A stretch of DNA of 54,264 nucleotides, from contig NZ_JPEO01000025.1 in the NCBI RefSeq assembly GCF_000753795.1, positions 1-54,264 of the forward strand. The letters are read 5' to 3'. A program made the position numbers and the translations under genes. The DNA is from Shewanella mangrovi. Its GTDB lineage: Bacteria; Pseudomonadota; Gammaproteobacteria; Enterobacterales; Shewanellaceae. Below, one piece after another: positions 34,681-43,553 of the stretch; position 1 is the stretch's first letter; every line of letters begins with the position of its first letter. The notes below the pieces were generated by a model. It did no database searches. It worked only from the letters and a program-made list of their open reading frames with translations, and was not told where the DNA came from.

Positions 34681-37485
34681 TTAGCGGCTGCATTCTTCCA
34701 ACAGATACGCCAAATGGCGATAGGAGATGCCGCTATGATGGCTTAAGCCAACTTCACACATACGGTTAGCGTAATAGCCTTCTTTGGCTGCAGCTGGTAA
34801 CAGCTTTTTGATATTACGCAGTGCTGATTCGTTGATCTCAGGCTTATACAAGCCTTTTTCACCGGCGTAACCGCAACAGGTAATGCCTTCAGGACGTACA
34901 ATATTGCTCGAACACGCGGCCGCAATGGCTTCCATCTTCGGTTCAATATGCATCTTGCGAGCAGAACAACCTAAATGCAGTGCTACGGTAGATTTCTTTT
35001 TGATAGTGAGTTTTGGCATCACTTCATCATGAATGAAATCGACCAGATCCAGGATTTTGAACTCTGGATTCGCGGTGAGAGTGCGATAAGTACAAGACAG
35101 CGCATCAATCACAATCGGCAGTTCGCCGTTGTTAGAGATGTCACGCAGCACTTCAACCAGTTCGTCACGTTTACCGTCGGCGTTTTTAAAGTCACCCTTT
35201 GATTCCCACATCTGACCGCAACACAGGCTGCGAGTCTTAGGTGGGGTGATGACATTAAAGCCCGCGCGTTCCAGCAAGGTCACGGTAACATCTGGCAGTG
35301 TCCGATCATCTGGATCTTGTGGAGTCTTACCAAAGGTACGGCCACCACAAGCGGCAAAGTACACCACACTTGGTTGACCAGCGACTGGCGCTGACGGCTT
35401 AGGCAGATTGCCGCCTTTTGGAAAATCAGGATTCCAGTAAGGCACTTCGCTGGAGATCATGCGGCCTGCTTTCATCAACCCGCCAGTGATGCTGTCGCCA
35501 GTGACTTTATGCAGCACGTTGAGGATGTTAAATCCGGTCGCTAACGCAGTGTTCACCGCGCCCCAGTTATTGGCTTGGAAATCGAGCACTTTTTGTTGAG
35601 TACTGGTGATGTATGGTGTACGCAGTTTGCGCACCAAGTTGCCCATGCTGTTATCTACCGGGCAAGCGATAGTACACAACTGACAAGCGGCACAAGTATC
35701 AACCACATCGTACTTAGCGGCAGCGCGCATTTTCTCAGCACCCGCTTTATCGCCTTCGCTTTCCAAACGTGAGATTTCACGCAGGGTGGCGATACGTTGA
35801 CGCGGGGTCAGGTTCAGCGCTGATGTTGGACAGGTTTTTTCGCAGAAACCACATTCGATACAACGGTCAACAAAATCATCGACCACTGGGCATGGTTTGA
35901 TGTTCTTAATGTGAACGGTCTTATCGTCGTTAAGGATCACGCCTGGGTTGAGCAAACCTTCTGGATCGAAAATCTGCTTGATGCTCTTCATCAGGGTGTA
36001 GGCATCGGTCCCCCATTCTGCTTCCACAAACGGTGCAACCGCACGACCCGTACCATGCTCAGCTTTCATTGAGCCATCGTACTTATTGATCACCATATCG
36101 GCCACATCATCCATAAAGTTATGGAAACGGGTGATATCGTCTTGTGTCGCAAAGGTTGGGGTAATAATGAAGTGGAAGTTACCTGCCAATGCGTGGCCGT
36201 AAATCACCCCTTCGTGGTAACCGTGCTTATGGAACAGCTCAGTTAAATCGTGGGCCGCACTAGCCAAGTGTTCAACTTCGAAGGCCACATCTTCGATGAT
36301 GACTGAGGTGCCTTTCGGACGTGCACCACCAATAATCGGGAACAGACCTGAACGCATCGCCCAGTATTTGCCGTAAACCGCAGGATCTTTACTGAAGGTA
36401 ATCGGGCGTTCTGTTTCCAAAAATGCCAGTTTTTCGATGACATCTTTGGTATAGCCTTCCAGTGTGGCTTCATCATCAGACCGAGATTCAATCAACAGAA
36501 TCGCAGCGCCTTCTGGCAAGGTGTTGAGCCAATCAGGCATACCAGGCTTACCGGTAACCGCTTTGATTGAGGCCCAGTCCAGTAGCTCTGCTGCGGCAAC
36601 ACTATCACCAATAATTGGCGGAATAGCGCGGGCGGCATCTTCCATATTGAAGAATACAGCCATCGCAGAGGCTTTATATTTGGCTTCGATTACGGTGTGG
36701 TAGGTAACTTCGTTAACGAATGCCAGCGTACCTTCAGCACCCACCATGATGTGCTCGATGATGTCGAATGGATCTTCAAAATCGACCAGCGCATTTAGGC
36801 TGTAACCTGTGGTGTTCTTGATGGCGTATTTTTTACGAATGCGTGCGGCTAATGCTTCGTTGCCGCGTGCCATCTCACCCAGTTGCTTAACCTGCTCAAG
36901 CAGATGAGCATGGGTTTCACGGAAAACAGCTTTTGACGCTTCATTACCCGTGTCTAACTCAGTGCCATCGGCCAATACCAGTTTGACGGATTTAACGGTT
37001 TGGTAGCTGTTTTGTGCAGTACCACAGCACATACCAGAGGCGTTATTAGAGTAGATCCCCCCCACCATCGCCGAAGCTAAAGTGGCTGGGTCTGGACCGA
37101 TTTTTTTATTGAATTGCTTGAGTGCGGCGTTGGCATCGCTACCGATGATAGCGGCACCCAGGGTAATCGCTGAGGCGTCGTTATTGATATCCAGAGTGCG
37201 GAAACCGTCAAAGCCCAGCATTAGCAAAATGCCTTCACCAATCGCTTGACCAGACAAGCTAGTGCCTGCTGCGCGGAAGGTGACGGGTGCTTTGTGTTTT
37301 CTTGCAACAGCCAGTGTTTGTTTTACTTGCTCCAGATTTTCAGCATGCACGACAACTTCAGGCACTATGCGAAAGTAACTGGCGTCAGTAGACCAGGCGA
37401 ACCGGCGGACCGGATCATCACTAACTGCGCTTTCCCCCAGAGAATGACGCAAGTCCTGTACTACGGCTTGATAATTTATAGACAT
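34681..37485 (-). CDS. dld: FAD- and Fe-S-dependent D-lactate dehydrogenase (Dld-II type)
   Basis: A 934-residue protein matching the Shewanella Dld-II layout. The N-terminal FAD-linked oxidase domain has GTSLSGQAIGEG near residue 66 and the closing FAD_oxidase C-terminal region to about 520. Two ferredoxin motifs follow, CIECGFCEKTCP (542-553) and CAACQLCTIACP (598-609), then CCG modules (CCGQMWESKG near 755; CCGYAGEKG near 870). It oxidises D-lactate to pyruvate at the inner membrane face and passes electrons to quinone. It lies 83 bases downstream of lldP in the same direction. Fe-S-containing Dld is distinct from E. coli Dld. Confidence 0.93.
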   Translation of the reverse strand: MSINYQAVVQDLRHSLGESAVSDDPVRRFAWSTDASYFRIVPEVVVHAENLEQVKQTLAVARKHKAPVTFRAAGTSLSGQAIGEGILLMLGFDGFRTLDINNDASAITLGAAIIGSDANAALKQFNKKIGPDPATLASAMVGGIYSNNASGMCCGTAQNSYQTVKSVKLVLADGTELDTGNEASKAVFRETHAHLLEQVKQLGEMARGNEALAARIRKKYAIKNTTGYSLNALVDFEDPFDIIEHIMVGAEGTLAFVNEVTYHTVIEAKYKASAMAVFFNMEDAARAIPPIIGDSVAAAELLDWASIKAVTGKPGMPDWLNTLPEGAAILLIESRSDDEATLEGYTKDVIEKLAFLETERPITFSKDPAVYGKYWAMRSGLFPIIGGARPKGTSVIIEDVAFEVEHLASAAHDLTELFHKHGYHEGVIYGHALAGNFHFIITPTFATQDDITRFHNFMDDVADMVINKYDGSMKAEHGTGRAVAPFVEAEWGTDAYTLMKSIKQIFDPEGLLNPGVILNDDKTVHIKNIKPCPVVDDFVDRCIECGFCEKTCPTSALNLTPRQRIATLREISRLESEGDKAGAEKMRAAAKYDVVDTCAACQLCTIACPVDNSMGNLVRKLRTPYITSTQQKVLDFQANNWGAVNTALATGFNILNVLHKVTGDSITGGLMKAGRMISSEVPYWNPDFPKGGNLPKPSAPVAGQPSVVYFAACGGRTFGKTPQDPDDRTLPDVTVTLLERAGFNVITPPKTRSLCCGQMWESKGDFKNADGKRDELVEVLRDISNNGELPIVIDALSCTYRTLTANPEFKILDLVDFIHDEVMPKLTIKKKSTVALHLGCSARKMHIEPKMEAIAAACSSNIVRPEGITCCGYAGEKGLYKPEINESALRNIKKLLPAAAKEGYYANRMCEVGLSHHSGISYRHLAYLLEECSR

Positions 37486-37568
37486 AATGCATCTCTTTAT
37501 ACATTGAACTCACTGAATTGGCGGAAACTACATTGGTTTCCGCTCGAGCATTATTATTCAGTCAGCTG

Positions 37569-39212
37569 TTAGTACCCGCCCCAGATGAAGGCAATGGTAC
37601 CAGCCAGCAGTGCATAGCAGATTGCTACCGGCATAGTCTTACGGATGATTTCTGACTCACGACCCGCCATACCTACAACGGTCGCTGCTGCCACAACGTT
37701 CATCACGCACAACATATTACCTGCGTTAGCGCCCATGCCCTGAAGTGCAAGGAAAATAGTGTGATTGCCACCGATATTTTCGGCAACGCTGTACTGTAAC
37801 CCAGAGAACATCATGTTCGAGAAGGTGGCACTACCAGACAGGAAGGCACCAAAGATACCGACGATAGGTGATACCCATTCCCATACTGAGCCCAGAGATG
37901 AACCCAACATTTGTGCTAATGCGACTGGCATAGAAGACAGATCCGCATTGTTAGCCCCTGAGTTAAGGAAGATTTTTACCATTGGCACAGATGCGCCCAA
38001 TGAAATAATAGTTGGGATCATTGACTTACATGACACGCCAACCGACGTTTTAATGGCTTGACCGTTCATTCTGAACAGGAAGAAACCAAGGATACAAACG
38101 ACCACAAAGAAGATACCAGGTGCGTAGAAAGTTGCGAAGCTAGCTTTCAAGCTGGTACCCATAATGCCTGTTACACTGACATTAAAGCTGGTTAACCAGG
38201 CTTTAAACGGTGTAACTACGCGAGATAACACCAACAGCGCGGCCATGATCAAATAAGGTGTCCACGCTGCCAATTGCGAGAAACGAACGTCGGTATGTAC
38301 ACCCGCATCTTCGTTGTCATCGTTTTCAGCAAAGTCATTCCATGGCTCTTTAGGCAACATAAAGCCCTTTTTCGCAACTGGAATCACAATCGCCATACCG
38401 ATCAATGCACCAATAACCGATGGGAATTCAGGACCAGCAAAGTAGTTGATGGTCCATGCTGGCACTGTGAACGCTAAACCAGCGAACAGCGCGAACTTCC
38501 AAATCGCCAGACCTTCTTTGAAGGACTTATTGCGGCCAAAGAAGCCAGTTAATACAGATACCATCACCAATGGAATTAAGGTACCTGTGATCAAGTCCAT
38601 AGAGATCATATGGTTAGCGATGAACTGAGCATAGCCGGCAAAGTTACCACCATGATCTGCAAAATAACCGCTTGCCATACTGGTACCGTTTTGGATGAGG
38701 CCCTGTTCCATACCGAAGGTGACAGGTAAGCCAATTGCACCAAATGATACGCATACGGAGTCACCAATCAATGCAACAACGGCTGCAGCGACTGGAGGAA
38801 TCCCCAGCAGCACCAGCAAAGGCGCACCAATCGCAGCGGGTGTACCGAAGCCAGCAGAACCTTCAATGAAGGCACCGAACAGCCAGCAGATGATGATCAC
38901 TTGCACGCGAGCATCAGCACTGATGTTAGTGAAACCAGCACGAATGGTGTCCATTGCGCCAGAGTATTTCAGTGTATTTAGCAGGAATACTGCGCCGAAG
39001 ATAATCGTCAGCGGTGTAATTGCTGACAGTAAACCTTCAACGACAGATGCGGCGAGCATGTTAGTGTCCATGTGCCAGATAAATACCGCAGCTAATGCCG
39101 TAATGACTGCCGAAATAGGCATTGCTTTAGATGCTGGTAAGCGCAATAACACCAGGAACAGCATGACGCTGATCACCGGACTTAGACTAGCGAGTAGTTG
39201 CAGAAAGGTCAT
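37569..39212 (-). CDS. lldP: Lactate permease
   Basis: A 547-residue LctP-family proton symporter with about 13-14 membrane helices. The signature region 'FGAFIEGSAGFGTPAAIGAPLLVLLG' (about 118-143) and the C-terminal 'GNTIFLALQGMGANAGNMLCVMNVVAAATVVG' type motif are present. It imports lactate for the dehydrogenases encoded downstream. The gene is first in the lldP-dld unit, with an AGGCAAAA stretch before the ATG. The AT-rich 750 bases upstream hold its control region, including a CRP-like site. Confidence 0.95.
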   Translation of the reverse strand: MTFLQLLASLSPVISVMLFLVLLRLPASKAMPISAVITALAAVFIWHMDTNMLAASVVEGLLSAITPLTIIFGAVFLLNTLKYSGAMDTIRAGFTNISADARVQVIIICWLFGAFIEGSAGFGTPAAIGAPLLVLLGIPPVAAAVVALIGDSVCVSFGAIGLPVTFGMEQGLIQNGTSMASGYFADHGGNFAGYAQFIANHMISMDLITGTLIPLVMVSVLTGFFGRNKSFKEGLAIWKFALFAGLAFTVPAWTINYFAGPEFPSVIGALIGMAIVIPVAKKGFMLPKEPWNDFAENDDNEDAGVHTDVRFSQLAAWTPYLIMAALLVLSRVVTPFKAWLTSFNVSVTGIMGTSLKASFATFYAPGIFFVVVCILGFFLFRMNGQAIKTSVGVSCKSMIPTIISLGASVPMVKIFLNSGANNADLSSMPVALAQMLGSSLGSVWEWVSPIVGIFGAFLSGSATFSNMMFSGLQYSVAENIGGNHTIFLALQGMGANAGNMLCVMNVVAAATVVGMAGRESEIIRKTMPVAICYALLAGTIAFIWGGY

Positions 39213-39577
39213 TTTTGCCTCTTTTCTTCATGTTGCTTTTGTTGTGTTATCTGCCCGGCTTCCCCACGTACAACTGCCGGTCATTTTTTAATTCAGCATA
39301 ATCTTTATCAATTTAAGCCACATCAACATGATCTGGATCATCTTGCTAGGGGGGAAATGAGGCAGTTTCTACCAATGAGAACTTAAGCGAAAACTGAAGA
39401 ATGGTGAATGTGACATTAGTCGCAAAAAATATTGGCTTATAATTCTGTTGTAGAATCAAAAGTTAATTAATCATGCTGTAAATCTATTTAGCCGCATTAT
39501 TCAGCGAGTTTTGGTAATAAACTGATCTCGTTTTTTCATTCGTGATGTAAAGTTTGCCATCTATTAATAAAGTCTAA

Positions 39578-39593
39578 TGTGATGTAGATCACC
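39578..39593. promoter_or_regulatory. CRP-like binding site
   Basis: TGTGATGTAGATCACC matches the TGTGA-N6-TCACA consensus at 9 of 10 defined positions. It is about 370 bases upstream of lldP, far for a class I or II site unless the lldP leader is long. Confidence 0.5.
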
Positions 39594-39747
39594 CTCAATT
39601 TTGAATTGTTAAATTTGTAAAAACTTAATAAGTAATATAATTGAAGAAAAACAAGCATTTGAGCGCATAAAAAAACGCCTCAACAAGCCTAAAAAAGACG
39701 CTCAATATTGTAAACAACGTTTTTATAAAGTTACAAAATGTAAGAAA

Positions 39748-39900
39748 GTGTCGAAACTTGACCCTGATATTTCACTGGCAGCAATGGATAAATCGGGATT
39801 ATATGTGGCGTGTATTTCAGCAGTGGCGAATGAGATAATTTATTGGCTAATTATTACGAAGGTACGAAGGAATAAAACGGCGGAATTATCGACAAAATAA
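39748..39900 (+). CDS. Possible 50-residue small membrane protein
   Basis: A GTG at 39748 opens a 50-residue frame ending TAA 39898-39900. The product has a polar start (SKLDPDISLAAMDKS), a hydrophobic helix (GLYVACISAVANEIIYWLII) and a basic tail. The same frame stays open upstream to 39613, 95 codons without a stop, which is unusual in AT-rich sequence. The Shine-Dalgarno is poor (TAAGAAA). It may be a real small gene, the remnant of a larger one, or chance. Confidence 0.3.
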   Translation: MSKLDPDISLAAMDKSGLYVACISAVANEIIYWLIITKVRRNKTAELSTK

Positions 39901-39943
39901 GGACGATTATTCAGTATCAGCAAAATGTTTAATACCGCCGTTT
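39874..39943 (-). terminator. Possible long-stem terminator of nadK
   Basis: AAACGGCGG (39875-39883) and CCGCCGTTT (39935-39943) are perfect complements 51 bases apart. On the minus strand the second arm runs into TTTTATTCC, 20 bases past the nadK stop. The loop is long for a normal intrinsic terminator. Confidence 0.4.
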
Positions 39944-39963
39944 ATTGACGCATTTAACGTCGT

Positions 39964-40842
39964 TCAGAACAGTTTACTTCCCCAGCCCAGCTTATTACGC
40001 AGCACATGGAAATAGTTGTGGCCTTTGGGATGGATGAGTTTCAGATCTTCGTTACTGCGGCGAATGATAATTTCATCGCCGGGCAGCGCAGCTAAAGTGA
40101 CATGGCCATCACAGCCCACTTCTAACGGCTCGCCATTATGCGGTGAGACCACGAGTTTAATAATGCTGTTAGCGTCGACCACAATTGGGCTGCATGACAG
40201 GGTATGCGGGAACATAGGTACTAAAATTAAGGCTTCCAGATTGGGGGTCAAAATTGAACCGCCAGCGGATAAAGAATATGCGGTTGAACCCGTAGGCGTT
40301 GAGACAATCATGCCGTCGGCGCGTTGGCTATACATAAATCTGTCGTCAATATAGACTTCAAATTCAATCATATGGGCAATTTTACCCGGGTGGAGTACCG
40401 CTTCGTTAACGGCGGTATTGCAGGCTTTGAGTTCGCCGTGACGATAGACACTGGCCTCCACTAAAAAACGGTGCTCAGTTTCATAGTTACCGGCAAGCAC
40501 ATCAGCCAAAGGCTCTTCAAATGCATCGGGTGCCAGATCGGTAAGGAAGCCTAAATTACCTCGGTTAACGCCAATTACCGCAATGCCAAAGCGTGCTAAT
40601 ACCCTAGCTGCCCCCAGCATATTACCATCACCACCAACTACAATCGCCAATTGGCAGCGTTCGCCAATTTCAAGCAGATCAACCGCTTCAACATTGGAAC
40701 CCAACTCAGAAGCGACGCGCTCTTCCACTAAGACTTCGTAACCTTTCTCCCGCAGCCAATGCAGCAAACGGTTAAGGGTTTGGTTGGTGCCTTTATGGTG
40801 GGGTTTACCAATCAGACCTATGGTACGGAATTCTGAGGTCAT
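39964..40842 (-). CDS. nadK: NAD kinase
   Basis: A 292-residue NAD kinase making NADP from NAD and ATP in the cytoplasm. The diagnostic GGDGN (70-74), NRGNLGFL and TPTGSTAYSLSAGG motifs are intact. I start it at the ATG 40842 by family length and because it leaves a normal promoter gap to grpE; the longest frame begins at 40953 inside the divergent grpE. The nadK/grpE divergent pair is typical of gammaproteobacteria. Confidence 0.96.
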   Translation of the reverse strand: MTSEFRTIGLIGKPHHKGTNQTLNRLLHWLREKGYEVLVEERVASELGSNVEAVDLLEIGERCQLAIVVGGDGNMLGAARVLARFGIAVIGVNRGNLGFLTDLAPDAFEEPLADVLAGNYETEHRFLVEASVYRHGELKACNTAVNEAVLHPGKIAHMIEFEVYIDDRFMYSQRADGMIVSTPTGSTAYSLSAGGSILTPNLEALILVPMFPHTLSCSPIVVDANSIIKLVVSPHNGEPLEVGCDGHVTLAALPGDEIIIRRSNEDLKLIHPKGHNYFHVLRNKLGWGSKLF

Positions 40843-40861
40843 AAAATTAACCAGCTCAGGG

Positions 40862-40889
40862 TTGAAACAGCGAAATTGATCCCCATAAT
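40862..40889 (+). promoter_or_regulatory. Sigma-32 heat-shock promoter of grpE
   Basis: TTGAAA (40862-40867) and CCCCATAAT (40881-40889) are separated by 13 bases, matching the RpoH consensus CTTGAAA-N11-16-CCCCAT. It is placed about 45 bases before the grpE ATG, within the nadK-grpE gap. Confidence 0.9.
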
Positions 40890-40934
40890 ATGCGCAGAGT
40901 ATGCAGAAACAAAGCATTTTTAGCTGGAGTAACA

Positions 40935-41573
40935 ATGAGCAACGAGTCATCAAAAGCAGGGCAGGAGCAGGTTGAAGAAGTGGTAGAAACTGTTCAGGAA
41001 AATGAAACTGATGCCACAGAAACTACCGCTGAAAACGTCGCTGACGTGATTGACGAGCTGACCCAAGCCAACTTCCGCGTTGAAGAGCTGGAACAGGCAT
41101 TGGCTGAAGCCGAGGCTAAGGTTGTAGAGCAGAAAGATTCTGTTTTGCGTGCGGCTGCGGAATCAGAAAACGTACGTCGTCGTGCAGCATTGGATGTTGA
41201 AAAGGCACATAAGTTTGCCTTGGAAAAGTTTGTAAACGAGCTGCTGCCAGTTATCGACAACATGGAGCGGGCGCTGGTTGGCGCTGAGAACGCCGATGAA
41301 GCGATTAAGCCAGTTCTGGAAGGTGTGGAGCTGACGCTCAAAACCTTTATCAGTGCAGTAGAGAAGTTTGGCGTTAAAGCGGTCGACCCAGTAGGTGAAG
41401 CCTTTAACCCAGAGCAACACCAAGCGATCGGTATGCAACCAAGTGCAGATTATCCTGCTAACACTGTGATGTTAGTGATGCAAAAAGGTTATCTGTTGAA
41501 CGATCGTTTACTGCGTCCTGCAATGGTCATGGTATCGCAAGGCGGTGGCGCCAGCGTCGATACTCAAGCCTAA
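40935..41573 (+). CDS. grpE: Nucleotide exchange factor GrpE
   Basis: A 212-residue GrpE, the exchange factor for DnaK. The acidic N-terminal tail (EEVVETVQENETDATE) leads into a long coiled coil (about 50-100) and the C-terminal beta domain 'GVKAVDPVGEAFNPEQHQAIGM' and 'LLNDRLLRPAMVMVSQGG'. The start at ATG 40935 has GGAG 5 bases upstream. It is read from the sigma-32 promoter and ends at a strong terminator. Confidence 0.97.
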   Translation: MSNESSKAGQEQVEEVVETVQENETDATETTAENVADVIDELTQANFRVEELEQALAEAEAKVVEQKDSVLRAAAESENVRRRAALDVEKAHKFALEKFVNELLPVIDNMERALVGAENADEAIKPVLEGVELTLKTFISAVEKFGVKAVDPVGEAFNPEQHQAIGMQPSADYPANTVMLVMQKGYLLNDRLLRPAMVMVSQGGGASVDTQA

Positions 41574-41590
41574 CAGCGCGTTATCGAATG

Positions 41591-41619
41591 AAAAATGCAG
41601 CCAATTGGCTGCATTTTTT
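41591..41619 (+). terminator. Terminator of grpE
   Basis: AAAAATGCAGCC / GGCTGCATTTTT (41591-41602 with 41607-41618) is a 12-base-pair perfect stem with an AATT loop and T tract. Confidence 0.93.
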
Positions 41620-41650
41620 TATGCTGAATTTGTGACGTTGCGCAAATAGA

Positions 41651-41673
41651 AACGCTCCGGCAAGCGGAGCGTT
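41651..41673 (-). terminator. Terminator of proS
   Basis: AACGCTCCG / CGGAGCGTT (41651-41659 with 41665-41673), loop 5 bases, followed on the minus strand by TCTATTTG. It is 30 bases past the proS stop. Confidence 0.7.
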
Positions 41674-41702
41674 TTAGCAAGATAGCTTAATTCGTCAGCG
41701 AA

Positions 41703-43415
41703 TTAGCATACAGCGTTTTTGATAAACTCTACGATTTGGTCCATTGGCACATCTTGTTTCTCACCGGTACGACGGTTTTTGTATTCAAATACACCGCTGT
41801 CGATGTTGCGATCACCAATCACGATAGTGTGTGGAATACCCACCAGTTCCATATCGGCGAACATCACACCTGGGCGCTCTTTACGATCGTCGAACATCAC
41901 TTCGATGCCAGCATCGTTCAAGTCTTGATACAGCTTCTCTGCAATATCGGTCACGCGATGTGATTTGTGCATGTTCATTGGCAGAATGCCCACTTTGAAC
42001 GGTGCAATCGCATCTGGCCAGATGATGCCACGATCATCGTGGTTTTGTTCAATGGCAGCGGCCACGATACGGCTTACCCCCACACCGTAACAACCCATCA
42101 GCAGGGTTTGTGCTTTGCCGTTTTCATCCAATACCGTGGCGTTCATTGCTTCTGAGTAGCGTGTGCCCAATTGGAAGATATGGCCCACTTCAATACCACG
42201 TGCAAACGCATAAGTGCCTTTGCCGTCTGGTGTTGCTTCACCTTCAATCACGTTACGGATATCAAATGCTTGTGGCAGGGCAACATCGCGCTCCCAGTTG
42301 ATACCGAAGTGGTGTTTGCCGTCTTGGTTAGCACCAGCACCGAAGTCGCTCATCACGGCTACTGCATGGTCGACATACACTTGCATGTTCAAACCGATAG
42401 GGCCTAATGAACCAGGACCGGCACCGATGGCGGCACGAATTTCTTCTTCAGTGGCAAATTCCAGTGGTGACAATACACCTGGGATTTTATCGGCTTTGGT
42501 TTCATTCAGTTCGTGATCGCCCCGCACCATCAGCGCCACCAATGGTGCTTCTTCGGTGTCACCACGAACGATTAAGGTCTTAACGGTTTTCTCAATCGCT
42601 AAGCCAAATTGTTCTACCAGCTCTTCGATGGTTTTGGCGTTTGGAGTGTCAACTAAGCTCAACTCTTGCGTTGCTGCTGCACGTTCTGTGGTTGGTAGTG
42701 GTGCTTCTGCTTTCTCGATGTTAGCGGCGTAATCGCTGCCAGTTGAGTAAGCCAGCAGGTCTTCACCGCTTTGTGCCAGTACGTGGAATTCGTGAGACAT
42801 GCTACCGCCGATTGAACCGGTATCGGCCAATACTGGGCGGAACTCCAAGCCTAAGCGCGCCAAAATGTTGGAGTAAGCTTGGAACATGGCTTGATAGGTA
42901 TCATCCATGGTTTGCTGATCCAGATGGAACGAGTAGCCATCTTTCATCAGGAATTCACGTGCACGCATTACGCCGAAACGTGGGCGTACTTCATCACGGA
43001 ATTTGGTTTGGATTTGATACAGGGTCAGTGGTAACTGCTTGTATGAGCTGATCTCTTTACGTACTAGGTCAGTGATTACTTCTTCGTGCGTTGGGCCGAG
43101 AACGAAGTCGCGGTTGTTACGATCAACAAAACGCAGCAGCTCAGGACCAAACTTATCCCAACGGCCTGATTCAACCCACAAGTCACCCGGTTGTACCATC
43201 GGCATCAGAATTTCAACGGCACCGGCTTTTTCCATCTCTTCGCGAACGATGGCTTCGACTTTACGCAGTACACGCAAGCCGCTCGGCAACCAGCTGTATA
43301 AACCAGCAGCGTTACGACGGATCATACCAGCGCGCAGCATAAGTTGATGACTGATAACTTCTGCGTTGGCAGGGGTTTCTTTCTGTGTTGATAGCAGGTA
43401 TTGGCTAATTCGCAT
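41703..43415 (-). CDS. proS: Prolyl-tRNA synthetase
   Basis: A 570-residue bacterial-type ProRS (E. coli 572). Class II motifs are evident: LRAGMIRRNAAGLYSWLPSGLRVLRKV (motif region near 27-53), motif 2 around FRDEVRPRFGVMRAREFLMKDGYSFH (about 139-164) and motif 3 'GCYGVGVSRIVAAAIEQ' (near 443). The editing (INS) domain lies at about 240-390. It charges tRNA-Pro in the cytoplasm. The neighbours trmO and rcsF repeat the E. coli proS-yaeB-rcsF order. Confidence 0.97.
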   Translation of the reverse strand: MRISQYLLSTQKETPANAEVISHQLMLRAGMIRRNAAGLYSWLPSGLRVLRKVEAIVREEMEKAGAVEILMPMVQPGDLWVESGRWDKFGPELLRFVDRNNRDFVLGPTHEEVITDLVRKEISSYKQLPLTLYQIQTKFRDEVRPRFGVMRAREFLMKDGYSFHLDQQTMDDTYQAMFQAYSNILARLGLEFRPVLADTGSIGGSMSHEFHVLAQSGEDLLAYSTGSDYAANIEKAEAPLPTTERAAATQELSLVDTPNAKTIEELVEQFGLAIEKTVKTLIVRGDTEEAPLVALMVRGDHELNETKADKIPGVLSPLEFATEEEIRAAIGAGPGSLGPIGLNMQVYVDHAVAVMSDFGAGANQDGKHHFGINWERDVALPQAFDIRNVIEGEATPDGKGTYAFARGIEVGHIFQLGTRYSEAMNATVLDENGKAQTLLMGCYGVGVSRIVAAAIEQNHDDRGIIWPDAIAPFKVGILPMNMHKSHRVTDIAEKLYQDLNDAGIEVMFDDRKERPGVMFADMELVGIPHTIVIGDRNIDSGVFEYKNRRTGEKQDVPMDQIVEFIKNAVC

Positions 43416-43553
43416 TTACCTAAAGTCCCATATGATTTTGATGGGCGACATTTTATCACCTGCTTTGTGGTTGTCACCCCAGCGAAGGCGGGAAAGTCAG
43501 ACTATTTTTCGCGTTTTATTGCGTAAATAGGTAGGCAAACTGGCGCTGAAATT

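Larger units (their letters stand above)
39213..39963. other. AT-rich region between lldP and nadK
   Basis: This 750-base stretch is visibly AT-rich. It must hold the lldP promoter (reading left) and the nadK terminator. It contains the CRP-like site at 39578-39593, a possible small ORF at 39748-39900 and a long-range inverted repeat at 39874-39943. No annotated-size gene is present on either strand. Confidence 0.5.

Noticed and set aside
38695..39291. 198-codon plus-strand frame opposite lldP
   Set aside because: A long antisense frame, but lldP is a full-length family member and the frame has no recognisable domain.
41574..41702. recN expected near grpE and nadK
   Set aside because: Only terminators are present before proS; recN is not in the window.
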